From Neptunomonas qingdaonensis (GTDB lineage Bacteria > Pseudomonadota > Gammaproteobacteria > Pseudomonadales > Balneatricaceae), in assembly GCF_900113275.1 (NCBI RefSeq), contig NZ_FOOU01000002.1:186001-250000 (forward strand): 64,000 nt of DNA, in the 5' to 3' direction. This document shows positions 56,976-64,000 of this stretch, one piece after another. Every line of letters begins with the position of its first letter. Position 1 is the first letter of the stretch. A program made the position numbers and the translations under genes. The notes below the pieces were generated by a model, which was not told the DNA's origin, made no database searches, and saw nothing but the letters and a program-made list of their open reading frames with translations.

Positions 56976-58462
56976 GAATCTGACAACCGTTGAATTTTAT
57001 ATTTACGCATTTTCTCTACCAGTGTGGTGCGGCGAATCATTAACATCGCCGCCGCACGCGCCACAACAAACCCGGTTTTATCCAGCGCATCACTAATCAA
57101 TGCCTTTTCGATAGATTCCAGATACTGCTTAAGATCGATGCCCTCATCAGGAAGCGCTATTGCTTGCTCCTGACTTTTAAAAGCAGAGAAAACTTCCTCC
57201 TGGCCAGAGGAACCGGCAGTCATCATGCAATCCTGCTCGCTGCCACTCTCCAGCTGAAACGCGTTTTGTGATTGATAGCGGGTTGGTTCAGGTTCAGAAA
57301 TATGCCGGCATTTAGCCGGAAGTTCCGAAACACCCACCACCCCATCAGGATGCATAATAGCCAGACGTTCGATAAGATTTGATAGCTCACGTACATTTCC
57401 AGGCCAGGGATGACGTTGCAACGATTCCAGCGCCGATGCATGGAAGCGTAAACGACCCAGCCCTTGTTTCTCCGCCCTTTGTGCCAATGTCTGTAACAAC
57501 ATCACCACATCCGCTTTTCTCTCACGTAAAGGCGGCGTTTCAATAGGATAAACGTTGAGCCGGTAATACAGATCCTCCCGAAATGTGCCGTTGAGAATCA
57601 TCTCTTCCAGATCTTTATGCGTCGCGGCAATAATACGTACATTAACGTCAATGGTTTTACTACCGCCGACACGTTCAAAGCAGCGCTCCTGCAAGACCCG
57701 CAGTAGCTTCACCTGCATCGCTAATGGCATATCGCCAATTTCATCGAGAAACAAGGTGCCACCATCCGCCATCTCAAAACGTCCGGCGCGGGCGTTGATA
57801 GCCCCGGTGAATGCGCCTTTTTCATGACCGAACAACTCACTTTCGAGTAACTCCGGCGCAATAGCACCACAGTTGACCGGCACAAACGGCCCTTGCGCCC
57901 TTTTTGAATAATCATGCAGGCTTCGGGCGATCAGCTCTTTACCCGTGCCTGACTCCCCGGTGATCATCACATTCACATCCCGGTCGACCACCCGCATCAT
58001 AGTTCTTTTCAAACTATTCATCGGCTGACTTTGTCCGATAAGCTGAGGAAACAAGGGCTTTTCAGACAGCCCGGAGCGCTTCACACCCCGCACAACCTGT
58101 GCTTCGTGTAACAGGTCGGTTAAGACATGTTCCGTCAATGGACCATCCAGCACGCGCAATAGCTGCACCTTAGAACGCTCACTCAACTGTTCAACATCAT
58201 CCCAGGCTTCCAACAAGCATAACGATGTCTGTGCATCTTCCTGTCGAAACGATGTAATGAGTTTCTCCAGTGAGACAGGTAATAAGCAGCGCCCGATAAA
58301 AGCCACGTTAAGGTCTGGCCGAACATGATTATTCTGAAACCACTCAACAAAGGTCATCACCTGATGTGCAACACCAAGAAAACTGAAAATAGAACTGACA
58401 GATTGCCGACGCTGATCATCGTCATCAACAAGCAATACATTCATCTGAGAGGGTGTGTTCAT
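56972..58462 (-). CDS. fleQ: Flagellar master regulator FleQ (FlrA-like)
   Basis: FleQ is the sigma-54 activator at the top of the polar flagellar cascade. It has a degenerate receiver domain (MNVLLVDDDDQRRQS; the usual phosphoacceptor is replaced in AFIGRCLLP), an AAA+ domain (Walker A GESGTGKE, GAFTGA loop at GHEKGAFTGA) and a C-terminal helix-turn-helix (FVVARAAAMLMIRRTTLVEKMRKY). Several ATGs compete as starts. The first (58483) would leave almost no leader behind the predicted promoter, so 58462 or 58444 is more likely. The product is about 496 residues. Confidence 0.9.
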   Translation of the reverse strand: MNTPSQMNVLLVDDDDQRRQSVSSIFSFLGVAHQVMTFVEWFQNNHVRPDLNVAFIGRCLLPVSLEKLITSFRQEDAQTSLCLLEAWDDVEQLSERSKVQLLRVLDGPLTEHVLTDLLHEAQVVRGVKRSGLSEKPLFPQLIGQSQPMNSLKRTMMRVVDRDVNVMITGESGTGKELIARSLHDYSKRAQGPFVPVNCGAIAPELLESELFGHEKGAFTGAINARAGRFEMADGGTLFLDEIGDMPLAMQVKLLRVLQERCFERVGGSKTIDVNVRIIAATHKDLEEMILNGTFREDLYYRLNVYPIETPPLRERKADVVMLLQTLAQRAEKQGLGRLRFHASALESLQRHPWPGNVRELSNLIERLAIMHPDGVVGVSELPAKCRHISEPEPTRYQSQNAFQLESGSEQDCMMTAGSSGQEEVFSAFKSQEQAIALPDEGIDLKQYLESIEKALISDALDKTGFVVARAAAMLMIRRTTLVEKMRKYKIQRLSDS

Positions 58463-58492
58463 AAACCACTGCAGCCATGTCATTTTTTTGAC

Positions 58493-58520
58493 AGTTTAGC
58501 AGAAGAAAGCGGTTTCACAA
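58493..58520 (-). promoter_or_regulatory. Candidate sigma-70-type promoter for fleQ-fleS-fleR
   Basis: On the minus strand TTGTGA, a 16-base spacer and TAAACT lie about 31 bases upstream of the chosen fleQ start. The position and the fact that FleQ homologues are made from housekeeping promoters support it; the boxes are imperfect. Confidence 0.4.
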
Positions 58521-58616
58521 GAAATGCGCCAGAATAATCGTTATTGGCCAGACCCTCACGATAAGCCACTGCCAAATAGTTGGCGGGCCGTTGAAATTGC
58601 ATTGCCATAACCAACG

Positions 58617-58650
58617 CATAAAAAAACGCTTTCATGTTCCCATCAAAGCG
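58617..58650 (-). terminator. Intrinsic terminator after fliS
   Basis: CGCTTT and AAAGCG (58627-58632 and 58645-58650) form a 6-bp stem that continues as 3 more pairs after a mismatch, with a TTCC loop; on the minus strand six T follow. It separates the fliC-flaG-fliD-fliS group from fleQ. No fliT-like gene is present in the 220 bases between fliS and fleQ. Confidence 0.75.
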
Positions 58651-58682
58651 CTCAAACCAACATTACCAAACTTACCTATATG

Positions 58683-59075
58683 TTATGCAGCAGGCACTTC
58701 CATCCCATTCCAGCCCGACTTTATCTGTAGCATCAGAGTCATAACTTCCTGCACTTTTGCTGCATCATTAGTACGGTTGGCCTGCAATAGGGTGCGGATC
58801 ATGTAGTCGTACAAGGCATCCAGATTTGTCGCTATCTCACCGCCTTTTTCATGATTCAAAAAGTCTTTTAAACCCAAAATAATATCGTTCGCTTTGTTAA
58901 GTTGCTGAGTGCGAGCACTGATCTCTTTACGCTCAATCGCCCCCATCGCTTTAGCCATCGCTGTTAATGCGCCATCCACCAGCATAGAGATTAACTCTTT
59001 AGGCGAAGCCGTTTCTACAGCAGATCGCAGGTCTACGTTTTTATACTGCTTCAGGGCATTCAAATTGACACTCAT
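58683..59075 (-). CDS. fliS: Flagellin export chaperone FliS
   Basis: FliS binds flagellin and keeps it from polymerising before export. The 130-residue helical protein has the family pattern (ALKQYKNVDLRSAVETASPKELISMLVDGAL and the NLDALYDYMIRTLLQANRTNDAAKVQEV stretch). The length is normal. It follows fliD after a 181-base gap that contains a tandem hairpin array, and GGAGTG precedes the ATG. Confidence 0.95.
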   Translation of the reverse strand: MSVNLNALKQYKNVDLRSAVETASPKELISMLVDGALTAMAKAMGAIERKEISARTQQLNKANDIILGLKDFLNHEKGGEIATNLDALYDYMIRTLLQANRTNDAAKVQEVMTLMLQIKSGWNGMEVPAA

Positions 59076-59139
59076 TTCTACTCACTCCAACGCGTAACTA
59101 TTATAAGTTTGCTATAAAAAGATTGTGGACAACCATTAT

Positions 59140-59248
59140 GAGCAAGCATAAAGCTCCCTATACTCAGGAACAGCAGTAAAGCTGATTAAACCTGAGCAGA
59201 GCAATAAAGCCGCTCTAAACCTGTGGAAAATAATAAAGCCACAATTTA
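59140..59248 (-). repeat. Tandem array of about four 29-bp hairpin-forming repeats between fliD and fliS
   Basis: Units of about 29 bases (clearest at 59162-59190, 59191-59219 and 59220-59248) share AATAAAGC or GTAAAGC cores. Each unit carries its own short inverted repeat with different bases: GAGC/GCTC, CAGC/GCTG, AGAGC/GCTCT and TGTGG/CCACA. A further pair CTCAGG/CCTGAG (59163-59168, 59191-59196) encloses the second hairpin. The arms change together while pairing is kept. This suggests selection on RNA or DNA structure in the fliD-fliS transcript. Confidence 0.6.
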
Positions 59249-59256
59249 CATAGAAT

Positions 59257-61299
59257 TTAACTCGTTGCCGTAAACGGCAGACGGTCTACCAGGCCGGTTA
59301 ACGAATCACCGGTAGTCTGAAAACTGGAAATAATACGTTCCATTGCCAGATACTGCTGCGTTAAACGGTCAGTATAAACGTCCATTTTACGATCAAGGCT
59401 TACCTGATCATCTTCAATACCATCGAGCTGGTTATTGATATTATCTTCACGGGTTTTAATCACCCCGCTACCCGATAAAAAACTATCAAATAAGGCGGAT
59501 AGCTCCCCGGCAAAACCTTTGGAATAGGTAAAGCTGAAATCTTCTGCAGGCGCACCCGCCCTGACTGTGAAGTTAAGGCCATAAGGATCAGTATCAATCT
59601 TAGGCAGCAGCACATTACCGGAACCAAAAGCCGCATCGCCATTAATGGTTCCGCTCGCATCCGACCCATTGGTTGACACTGATGCCGTCGACAAGCCACT
59701 CGCTGCAGCGAACTCTACACCGGATGTTGCAATAGCGACCTTAGAAGTAGCGCCGAATTCGCGCGAGGCTAACTTGAATTCGCCACCGCTTTCAATCACC
59801 ACATCAACAAAGGCTTTTGCCTCTTTCAGTGTCGCATCATTATTAATCAGCGATTGCATTTCTGTACGCAGATCATCGGCGGTGGCAAAACTACCCGACA
59901 AGGTCAGCTCACCTGACGTCACACCATCCACCGTTACCGAAAAAGTATAATCTCCCGGCGAGGCGACTGTATCCAGCGGTAACGCTGGCGCAGTATCGCC
60001 TACAGCAGAACCTTTGCTCGGTGCCGTGGTAATTGCTCCGCTATAAGTACCCGCAACAGTATTTGTCGCATAACTACCCACACTGACATCCACATAACTA
60101 CTCGTAGACGAGGTTTGCGGTGCAAAAATGGAGGCGACTTTATCGAAATTATCCGCAATGGCTGCATCAAACTCTTTATCGACTATCTCTAACGTACCAT
60201 CCAGTTGCGTGCGGATACCGATATTAGTCAGCGCATTGAACTCGCTGACACCGGGTACCGTTGTAGAGATAATATTTCTGATACTATTCAATAAAGTTTT
60301 TGCTGAGCCGTCTGTCGCCAAATCACCCCGCGAGGTTTCATTAGTTTCAGCGTTAGTACTAATGCCCGTTAAGGATTTCGCTGTCTCATAAAAGGTATTG
60401 TAGGCCTCGACAAAACCACGAATGGCATCTTCAGCGGTATTTTTATCCGCTGAGATGGCAAAGGTGAACTTATCACCCGGGCTTGCTTTGTTGATGGTAA
60501 ATTCAAGCCCCTGAATCACATCTTTGATCTCGTTACTTTCACGAAATACGGTTAAACCGTTCACCTTCAGCTCAGCATCATTACCCTGCTGCGTTTCTGT
60601 CACATTGGCACGCAAGGTTTCATTAAAGGCAAACATGTTATTAAGATCAGGGTCGTCGGCAGAAATGCGCAGTGCGTTGTCTTCACCAGAAGGGGCAGAG
60701 ATCATTAACTGGTAGTTACCATCAACTAATAAGACCGATGCCTGTACATCTGAATCAGCGCCATTAATTTTATCGGCAATATCCTGCAAAGAATCGTCGC
60801 TTGTGATATCCAGCGTCAGCGCGGTTTGGTCTTCGTTTTCTGCAAAAGCGATCGGGTTATCATTATCAACACCGTCATATGTCCAGGCGCCAAGGCTAAT
60901 GGTTAGTGCCCCGGACACGTTAACACTGGCATTTTTATCTTCAACTGCCGTGTTGATTGCCAATGCCTGAGCCTGTGCAACTTCAATCACTTCGATTTGA
61001 TAAGAACCGGTTTGCGCATCAGCATCCAGTGCTGCTGGCGTAATAACATCGGTTTCCGGAAAGGATACGGAGCGGGCATTGAAGGTATCGTTATCGGATA
61101 AAGGCTCCAACATTGACTGGAACTCAGCCAGGCTGCTTTTTAATATGCCATAGGCTGAAATTTGCGCATCAAGCGTCTCTTTTTTAGAATCCAGACGCCC
61201 TTGCTGAGGGGCTTTTTCTACCTCAACTAACTGTTTAACCAGCGAAGTGGTATCGATACCTGAGCCACCACCCAGTGCGGAAACGAAATTGGTATCCAT
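59257..61299 (-). CDS. fliD: Flagellar filament cap protein FliD
   Basis: FliD caps the filament and assists flagellin folding. The 680-residue protein has the conserved N terminus (FVSALGGGSGIDTTSLVKQLVEVEKAPQ), the core domains and the conserved C-terminal helices (REDNINNQLDGIEDDQVSL and LTQQYLAMERIISSFQTTGDSL). It is longer than typical 450-550 residue FliD. The extra part is a central insert (about residues 395-560) rich in Ser, Gly, Ala and Thr with a flagellin-IN-like fold pattern. AGGAG precedes the ATG. It follows flaG by 20 bases. Confidence 0.94.
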   Translation of the reverse strand: MDTNFVSALGGGSGIDTTSLVKQLVEVEKAPQQGRLDSKKETLDAQISAYGILKSSLAEFQSMLEPLSDNDTFNARSVSFPETDVITPAALDADAQTGSYQIEVIEVAQAQALAINTAVEDKNASVNVSGALTISLGAWTYDGVDNDNPIAFAENEDQTALTLDITSDDSLQDIADKINGADSDVQASVLLVDGNYQLMISAPSGEDNALRISADDPDLNNMFAFNETLRANVTETQQGNDAELKVNGLTVFRESNEIKDVIQGLEFTINKASPGDKFTFAISADKNTAEDAIRGFVEAYNTFYETAKSLTGISTNAETNETSRGDLATDGSAKTLLNSIRNIISTTVPGVSEFNALTNIGIRTQLDGTLEIVDKEFDAAIADNFDKVASIFAPQTSSTSSYVDVSVGSYATNTVAGTYSGAITTAPSKGSAVGDTAPALPLDTVASPGDYTFSVTVDGVTSGELTLSGSFATADDLRTEMQSLINNDATLKEAKAFVDVVIESGGEFKLASREFGATSKVAIATSGVEFAAASGLSTASVSTNGSDASGTINGDAAFGSGNVLLPKIDTDPYGLNFTVRAGAPAEDFSFTYSKGFAGELSALFDSFLSGSGVIKTREDNINNQLDGIEDDQVSLDRKMDVYTDRLTQQYLAMERIISSFQTTGDSLTGLVDRLPFTATS

Positions 61300-61319
61300 A
61301 ACCTACTCCTTGATGCTAT

Positions 61320-61724
61320 TCAGGCATTTTCATTTAATATTAAACCCAACATCCCGTCGATATGCTTAGCGAGCTTGAGGGTTTGTTCCGACGGGAACTG
61401 ACGAATCACTTCGTTGGTTTCGGTATCCATGACCTTAACCACCATATCATCGGTATCTTTATCGATGCTGAAATTAAGATTATGCTGGCCCTTGCCCATA
61501 AACTCATTCATTTTATCTAATACGTTCTGCACTTCTTCAGCACTCATTTTCTGAGCGTCCTGCACTGACTCGGATTGCGTAGCTTGCGTATTAACACTGT
61601 TTACCAGGCCAGTTGCCTGGGCACTGCTTACTGAGGAACTTCCTTGAGAGCTGTTCGTTTGTTGGCTGGTAGCCGTTTGCACACTCGCCGCAATATTACT
61701 GGCATTCATTGATTCAATTGACAT
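61320..61724 (-). CDS. flaG: Flagellar protein FlaG
   Basis: FlaG is a small protein found with flagellin and FliD that affects filament length in polar flagellates. The 134-residue product has a Ser/Gln/Thr-rich N-terminal half and the conserved C-terminal domain (LNFSIDKDTDDMVVKVMDTETNEVIRQFPSEQTLKLAKHI). A strong AGGAGG precedes the ATG. It lies between flagellin and fliD. Confidence 0.94.
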   Translation of the reverse strand: MSIESMNASNIAASVQTATSQQTNSSQGSSSVSSAQATGLVNSVNTQATQSESVQDAQKMSAEEVQNVLDKMNEFMGKGQHNLNFSIDKDTDDMVVKVMDTETNEVIRQFPSEQTLKLAKHIDGMLGLILNENA

Positions 61725-61768
61725 GTTAACCTCCTGAGCCAGATTTAACGCCAGCCCTTTAATAAAAA

Positions 61769-61818
61769 CCCTTAAACCGATTATTAAATCTATCCCTTAA
61801 ACCGACCCTTAAATCTAA
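61769..61818. repeat. Two 25-bp direct repeats between flaG and the flagellin gene
   Basis: Two adjacent units of 25 bases (starting CCCTTAAACCGA at 61769 and 61794) differ at only a few positions, and each contains a second CTTAAA/TTAAA-like half. They lie upstream of flaG and downstream of the flagellin terminator. Confidence 0.65.
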
Positions 61819-61831
61819 CCCTGAAATAAAG

Positions 61832-61859
61832 AATCCCCCACCAGCGGTGGTGAGGGATT
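61832..61859 (-). terminator. Intrinsic terminator after the flagellin gene
   Basis: On the minus strand AATCCCTCACCA and TGGTGGGGGATT form a 12-bp stem (one wobble pair) with a CCGC loop, followed by CTTTATTT. It lies 32 bases after the flagellin stop and would separate abundant flagellin mRNA from flaG. Confidence 0.85.
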
Positions 61860-61891
61860 TTAATTGGCTGGTGATTAAACCCCGAAGCCTA

Positions 61892-63844
61892 TTACTGCAG
61901 CAGCGACAATACCTGCTGTGGTGCAGCGTTAGCCTGCGCCAACATTGCTGTACCTGCCTGCTGTAATACCTGTGCCCGACTCAGGTTAGCGGATTCAGCC
62001 GCAAAGTCAGCATCCATGATACGTGATTTAGCTGCCGATACGTTTTCTGATACGTTTGACAGGTTGTTCACGGTAAAGTCCAGACGGTTACTCACCGCAC
62101 CGAGATCACCACGGGTTGAATTGATCTGTTCTAGAGCTGTATCGATAGTACCAATTGCTTTTTGAGCGCCCGCAGCAGTAGAAATGTCGATACTCGCGAC
62201 TGAACCACCTACAGAGTTGGCATCAGACTGATTGGTTTCCAATAAACCTGATTTAGCTGCAACGCTTGACCCATCTGGATTAAACTTAATTGAAATATCG
62301 CTACCATCATCACTAGTGAGCTTAATTGCGCTAGTGTTACCTGTATTAACTGAAGCCGCTAAAGCAGCTGCAGTGTTCGCTCCTTCACCAAAGGATATTG
62401 GAGCATTCGACTCTAGAACTAGGACTCCACCTTGAATCTCAGCAGTAACACCGTGTGTATTAGTACCTGTATTTATAGTTGAAGCCAGAGTTGTTAACTC
62501 AGCCTCAGTTGCAGCAGCAGGGTCTGTAATACCTGAAATATCAATATCTGAACCATTAATGCTTAAATTATCACTGGCGGTATTCAAAGTTGTGCCTGTA
62601 ATTTCTCTAGACACATGTACAGAAGCCGTAACACCTGCATCAGCATCATTAATCGCCGCAACTTTTTCGGTGACACCTGTTGAAGATGAAGCACCTATTT
62701 CAACGCCATTAATGATCAAGTCTCCTGCAGCGAAGGCAGTAGCATTAACAGCCGTACCTTCAACCTCACCAGCAGAACTACGCTCATTCAATCCTAACGC
62801 AGCCAAATCTGTAGCGTTCCCTTCAATCGTCAGCGCTTTGCCGTCATCACTAGAGAGCAACAATCTAGTTTCAGTTGATGCCGCCAACGTACCTGTAGCT
62901 GCAGCAGAATCTGTCACTGCCAATTTGGCTGCCCCATCACTGGCCAAAACCAACTTACCCTCATCGTCAGTAGAAGCAACAATAGTTCCACCGGTAGTAT
63001 CATTAATTTTAGATACCAACTCGTCCATGTTATCCGTGCCTGTAATGGTATATACCTGATCTGTACCATCTCCCATCGTAGCAGTAAGTGTTAATGTATC
63101 TGTACCAGCTACCAGAATACCGCTGCCTTTGCTTGTGGCAGTTTCTTCTAGGTATGTAGATGCAGTAACACCTTCAACAGCATTAAAGGCGGCAACTAAA
63201 TCTTCAACGTTTGTGCCTGCCGCTGATTGATCATAAGCTCCAAGTGCATGCCCATTAACCTGTACATCACCTGCCAACATGGTGATACTAGCTTCTGTAA
63301 TTGAAGAGCCCATCACATCACCAGAAACACCACCGCCCAAGCTCTTAGAATCCATCTTACCTATTTCCAAAGAAATCGTCTGGTTCGCTTCAGCACCCAC
63401 CTGCAGATCAACTTTTCCTAACGTACCATCGAGAATATTCAGGCCGTTAAAAGACGTGGTCTCAGAGATACGGTCCAGCTCAGCGACCAGCTGTTTAACC
63501 TCGGCATCCAGAGTTGAACGGTTACCCGAATCGTAAGTACCACTGGCAGACTGGATAGACAGTTCACGCATACGCTGCAGGATGTTGGTAGACTCATCCA
63601 ATGCACCTTCAGCGGTCTGAATCATTGATGCACCGTCGTTAGCGTTACGTACCGCCTGGTTCAAACCATTTACCTGAGAAGTCATACGGTTGGCGATAGA
63701 CAGACCTGCGGCATCATCTGCAGCGGAGTTGATACGCTTTCCGCTTGTCAGACGTTCCATAGAGGTGTTCAGGTCGTTCTGAGACATTGTCAGGTTACGC
63801 TGAGCGTTAAGTGACATAATGTTTGAGTTAATTACCATAGACAT
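61892..63844 (-). CDS. fliC: Flagellin
   Basis: This is the filament subunit. The conserved D0/D1 N terminus (SMVINSNIMSLNAQRNLTMS and the SGKRINSAADDAAGLSIANRMTSQVNGLNQA stretch) and C terminus (NVSAAKSRIMDADFAAESANLSRAQVLQQAGTAMLAQAN and beyond) are clear. The middle (about residues 165-540) is a large variable region with three flagellin-IN-type motifs (VQVNGHALGAYDQ, LIINGVEIGASSS, LSINGSDIDIS). At 650 residues it is large for a gammaproteobacterial flagellin. The ATG at 63844 is chosen because AGGAGA lies 7 bases upstream; an upstream TTG is rejected. A sigma-28-like promoter and a leader hairpin precede it. Confidence 0.95.
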   Translation of the reverse strand: MSMVINSNIMSLNAQRNLTMSQNDLNTSMERLTSGKRINSAADDAAGLSIANRMTSQVNGLNQAVRNANDGASMIQTAEGALDESTNILQRMRELSIQSASGTYDSGNRSTLDAEVKQLVAELDRISETTSFNGLNILDGTLGKVDLQVGAEANQTISLEIGKMDSKSLGGGVSGDVMGSSITEASITMLAGDVQVNGHALGAYDQSAAGTNVEDLVAAFNAVEGVTASTYLEETATSKGSGILVAGTDTLTLTATMGDGTDQVYTITGTDNMDELVSKINDTTGGTIVASTDDEGKLVLASDGAAKLAVTDSAAATGTLAASTETRLLLSSDDGKALTIEGNATDLAALGLNERSSAGEVEGTAVNATAFAAGDLIINGVEIGASSSTGVTEKVAAINDADAGVTASVHVSREITGTTLNTASDNLSINGSDIDISGITDPAAATEAELTTLASTINTGTNTHGVTAEIQGGVLVLESNAPISFGEGANTAAALAASVNTGNTSAIKLTSDDGSDISIKFNPDGSSVAAKSGLLETNQSDANSVGGSVASIDISTAAGAQKAIGTIDTALEQINSTRGDLGAVSNRLDFTVNNLSNVSENVSAAKSRIMDADFAAESANLSRAQVLQQAGTAMLAQANAAPQQVLSLLQ

Positions 63845-63859
63845 GAGGCTTTCTCCTAT

Positions 63860-63879
63860 CAACCAGATTTATCTGGTTG
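63860..63879 (-). promoter_or_regulatory. Perfect 8-bp hairpin in the flagellin mRNA leader
   Basis: CAACCAGA and TCTGGTTG pair perfectly around a 4-base loop, ending a few bases upstream of the AGGAGA ribosome binding site. It sits about 15 bases before the start codon. It may protect the leader from decay or alter access to the ribosome binding site. Confidence 0.6.
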
Positions 63880-63943
63880 TTTTTGTGTTCGTTACCGGTG
63901 TACTGCTACTTTAAATGTGGCATCGTCACCGGGTATGTTTAAG

Positions 63944-63970
63944 CTATCGACCAATGGTTTGGTTGCTTTA
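63944..63970 (-). promoter_or_regulatory. Candidate sigma-28 (FliA) promoter for flagellin
   Basis: On the minus strand TAAAGCAA, an 11-base spacer and GTCGATAG lie upstream of the flagellin gene. This matches 5 of 8 and 6 of 8 bases of the sigma-28 consensus with exact spacing. It predicts a leader of about 90 bases. Flagellin genes are the standard FliA targets. Confidence 0.6.
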
Positions 63971-64000
63971 GACTTTATTTTAAGTTTCTTTTATGGCAGC

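Noticed and set aside
59140-59248. CRISPR array
   Set aside because: The 29-base units are contiguous without unique spacers and only loosely alike, so this is a hairpin repeat array and not CRISPR.

Overview
The window is a chromosomal segment of a motile gammaproteobacterium. Gene order (flhA-flhF-fleN-fliA-cheYZAB-parA-like-CheW-like next to a ccm operon, plus fleQ/fleS/fleR) matches the Pseudomonas/Oceanospirillales/Alteromonadales polar-flagellum type. The moderate G+C by eye, the VC_2705-type symporter with a DUF4212 subunit and the ZipA/LigA pair suggest a marine Oceanospirillales-like genome. I have no database result behind that placement. Nearly all of the sequence is coding. I saw no rRNA, tRNA, insertion sequence, prophage or CRISPR array.

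Layout. At 1-9.4 kb, on the minus strand, lie a complete system I cytochrome c maturation operon (ccmABCDEFGHI), then zipA and the 5' part of ligA, which runs off the left edge. At 9.6-11.9 kb, on the plus strand, is a pair encoding a FliK-like protein and a free-standing FlhB C-terminal-domain protein. From 37.2 kb down to 11.9 kb, on the minus strand, is one long collinear flagellar and chemotaxis block: fliE F G H I J K L M N O P Q R, flhB, flhA, flhF, fleN, fliA, cheY, cheZ, cheA, cheB, a ParA-like ATPase, a CheW-domain ParP-like protein and a DUF2802 protein. At 54.4-63.8 kb is a second flagellar block: flagellin, flaG, fliD, fliS and the regulators fleQ-fleS-fleR.

Between the two flagellar blocks (37.4-54.2 kb) is an acetate-uptake and carbon-sensing module. 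It holds acs, a LuxR-type response regulator, a 1311-residue symporter/histidine-kinase hybrid (CrbS/ErdS/MxtR type), a DUF4212 plus VC_2705-type acetate-like symporter pair and a cNMP/CBS/DUF294 nucleotidyltransferase. It also holds an operon of a small two-helix membrane protein, a CbrA-like symporter kinase, a single-domain response regulator and a membrane protein that joins a degenerate histidine kinase to a DnaQ-like DEDDh exonuclease. That last fusion and its operon are the least explained system in the window.

How it fits together. FleQ, FleS, FleR and FliA (sigma-28) form the flagellar cascade. FlhF and FleN set polar placement and number. The ParA-like and ParP-like pair probably localises the CheA array at the pole. 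The acetate module probably couples acetate sensing to acs and symporter expression. Other points of interest are repeat-encoded linkers in FliK, ParP and FleR, a tandem hairpin array between fliD and fliS, candidate sigma-28 promoters before flagellin and before the FliK-like gene, a dyad with repeated GTCTA boxes upstream of acs, and a hairpin plus TTG start at flhA.
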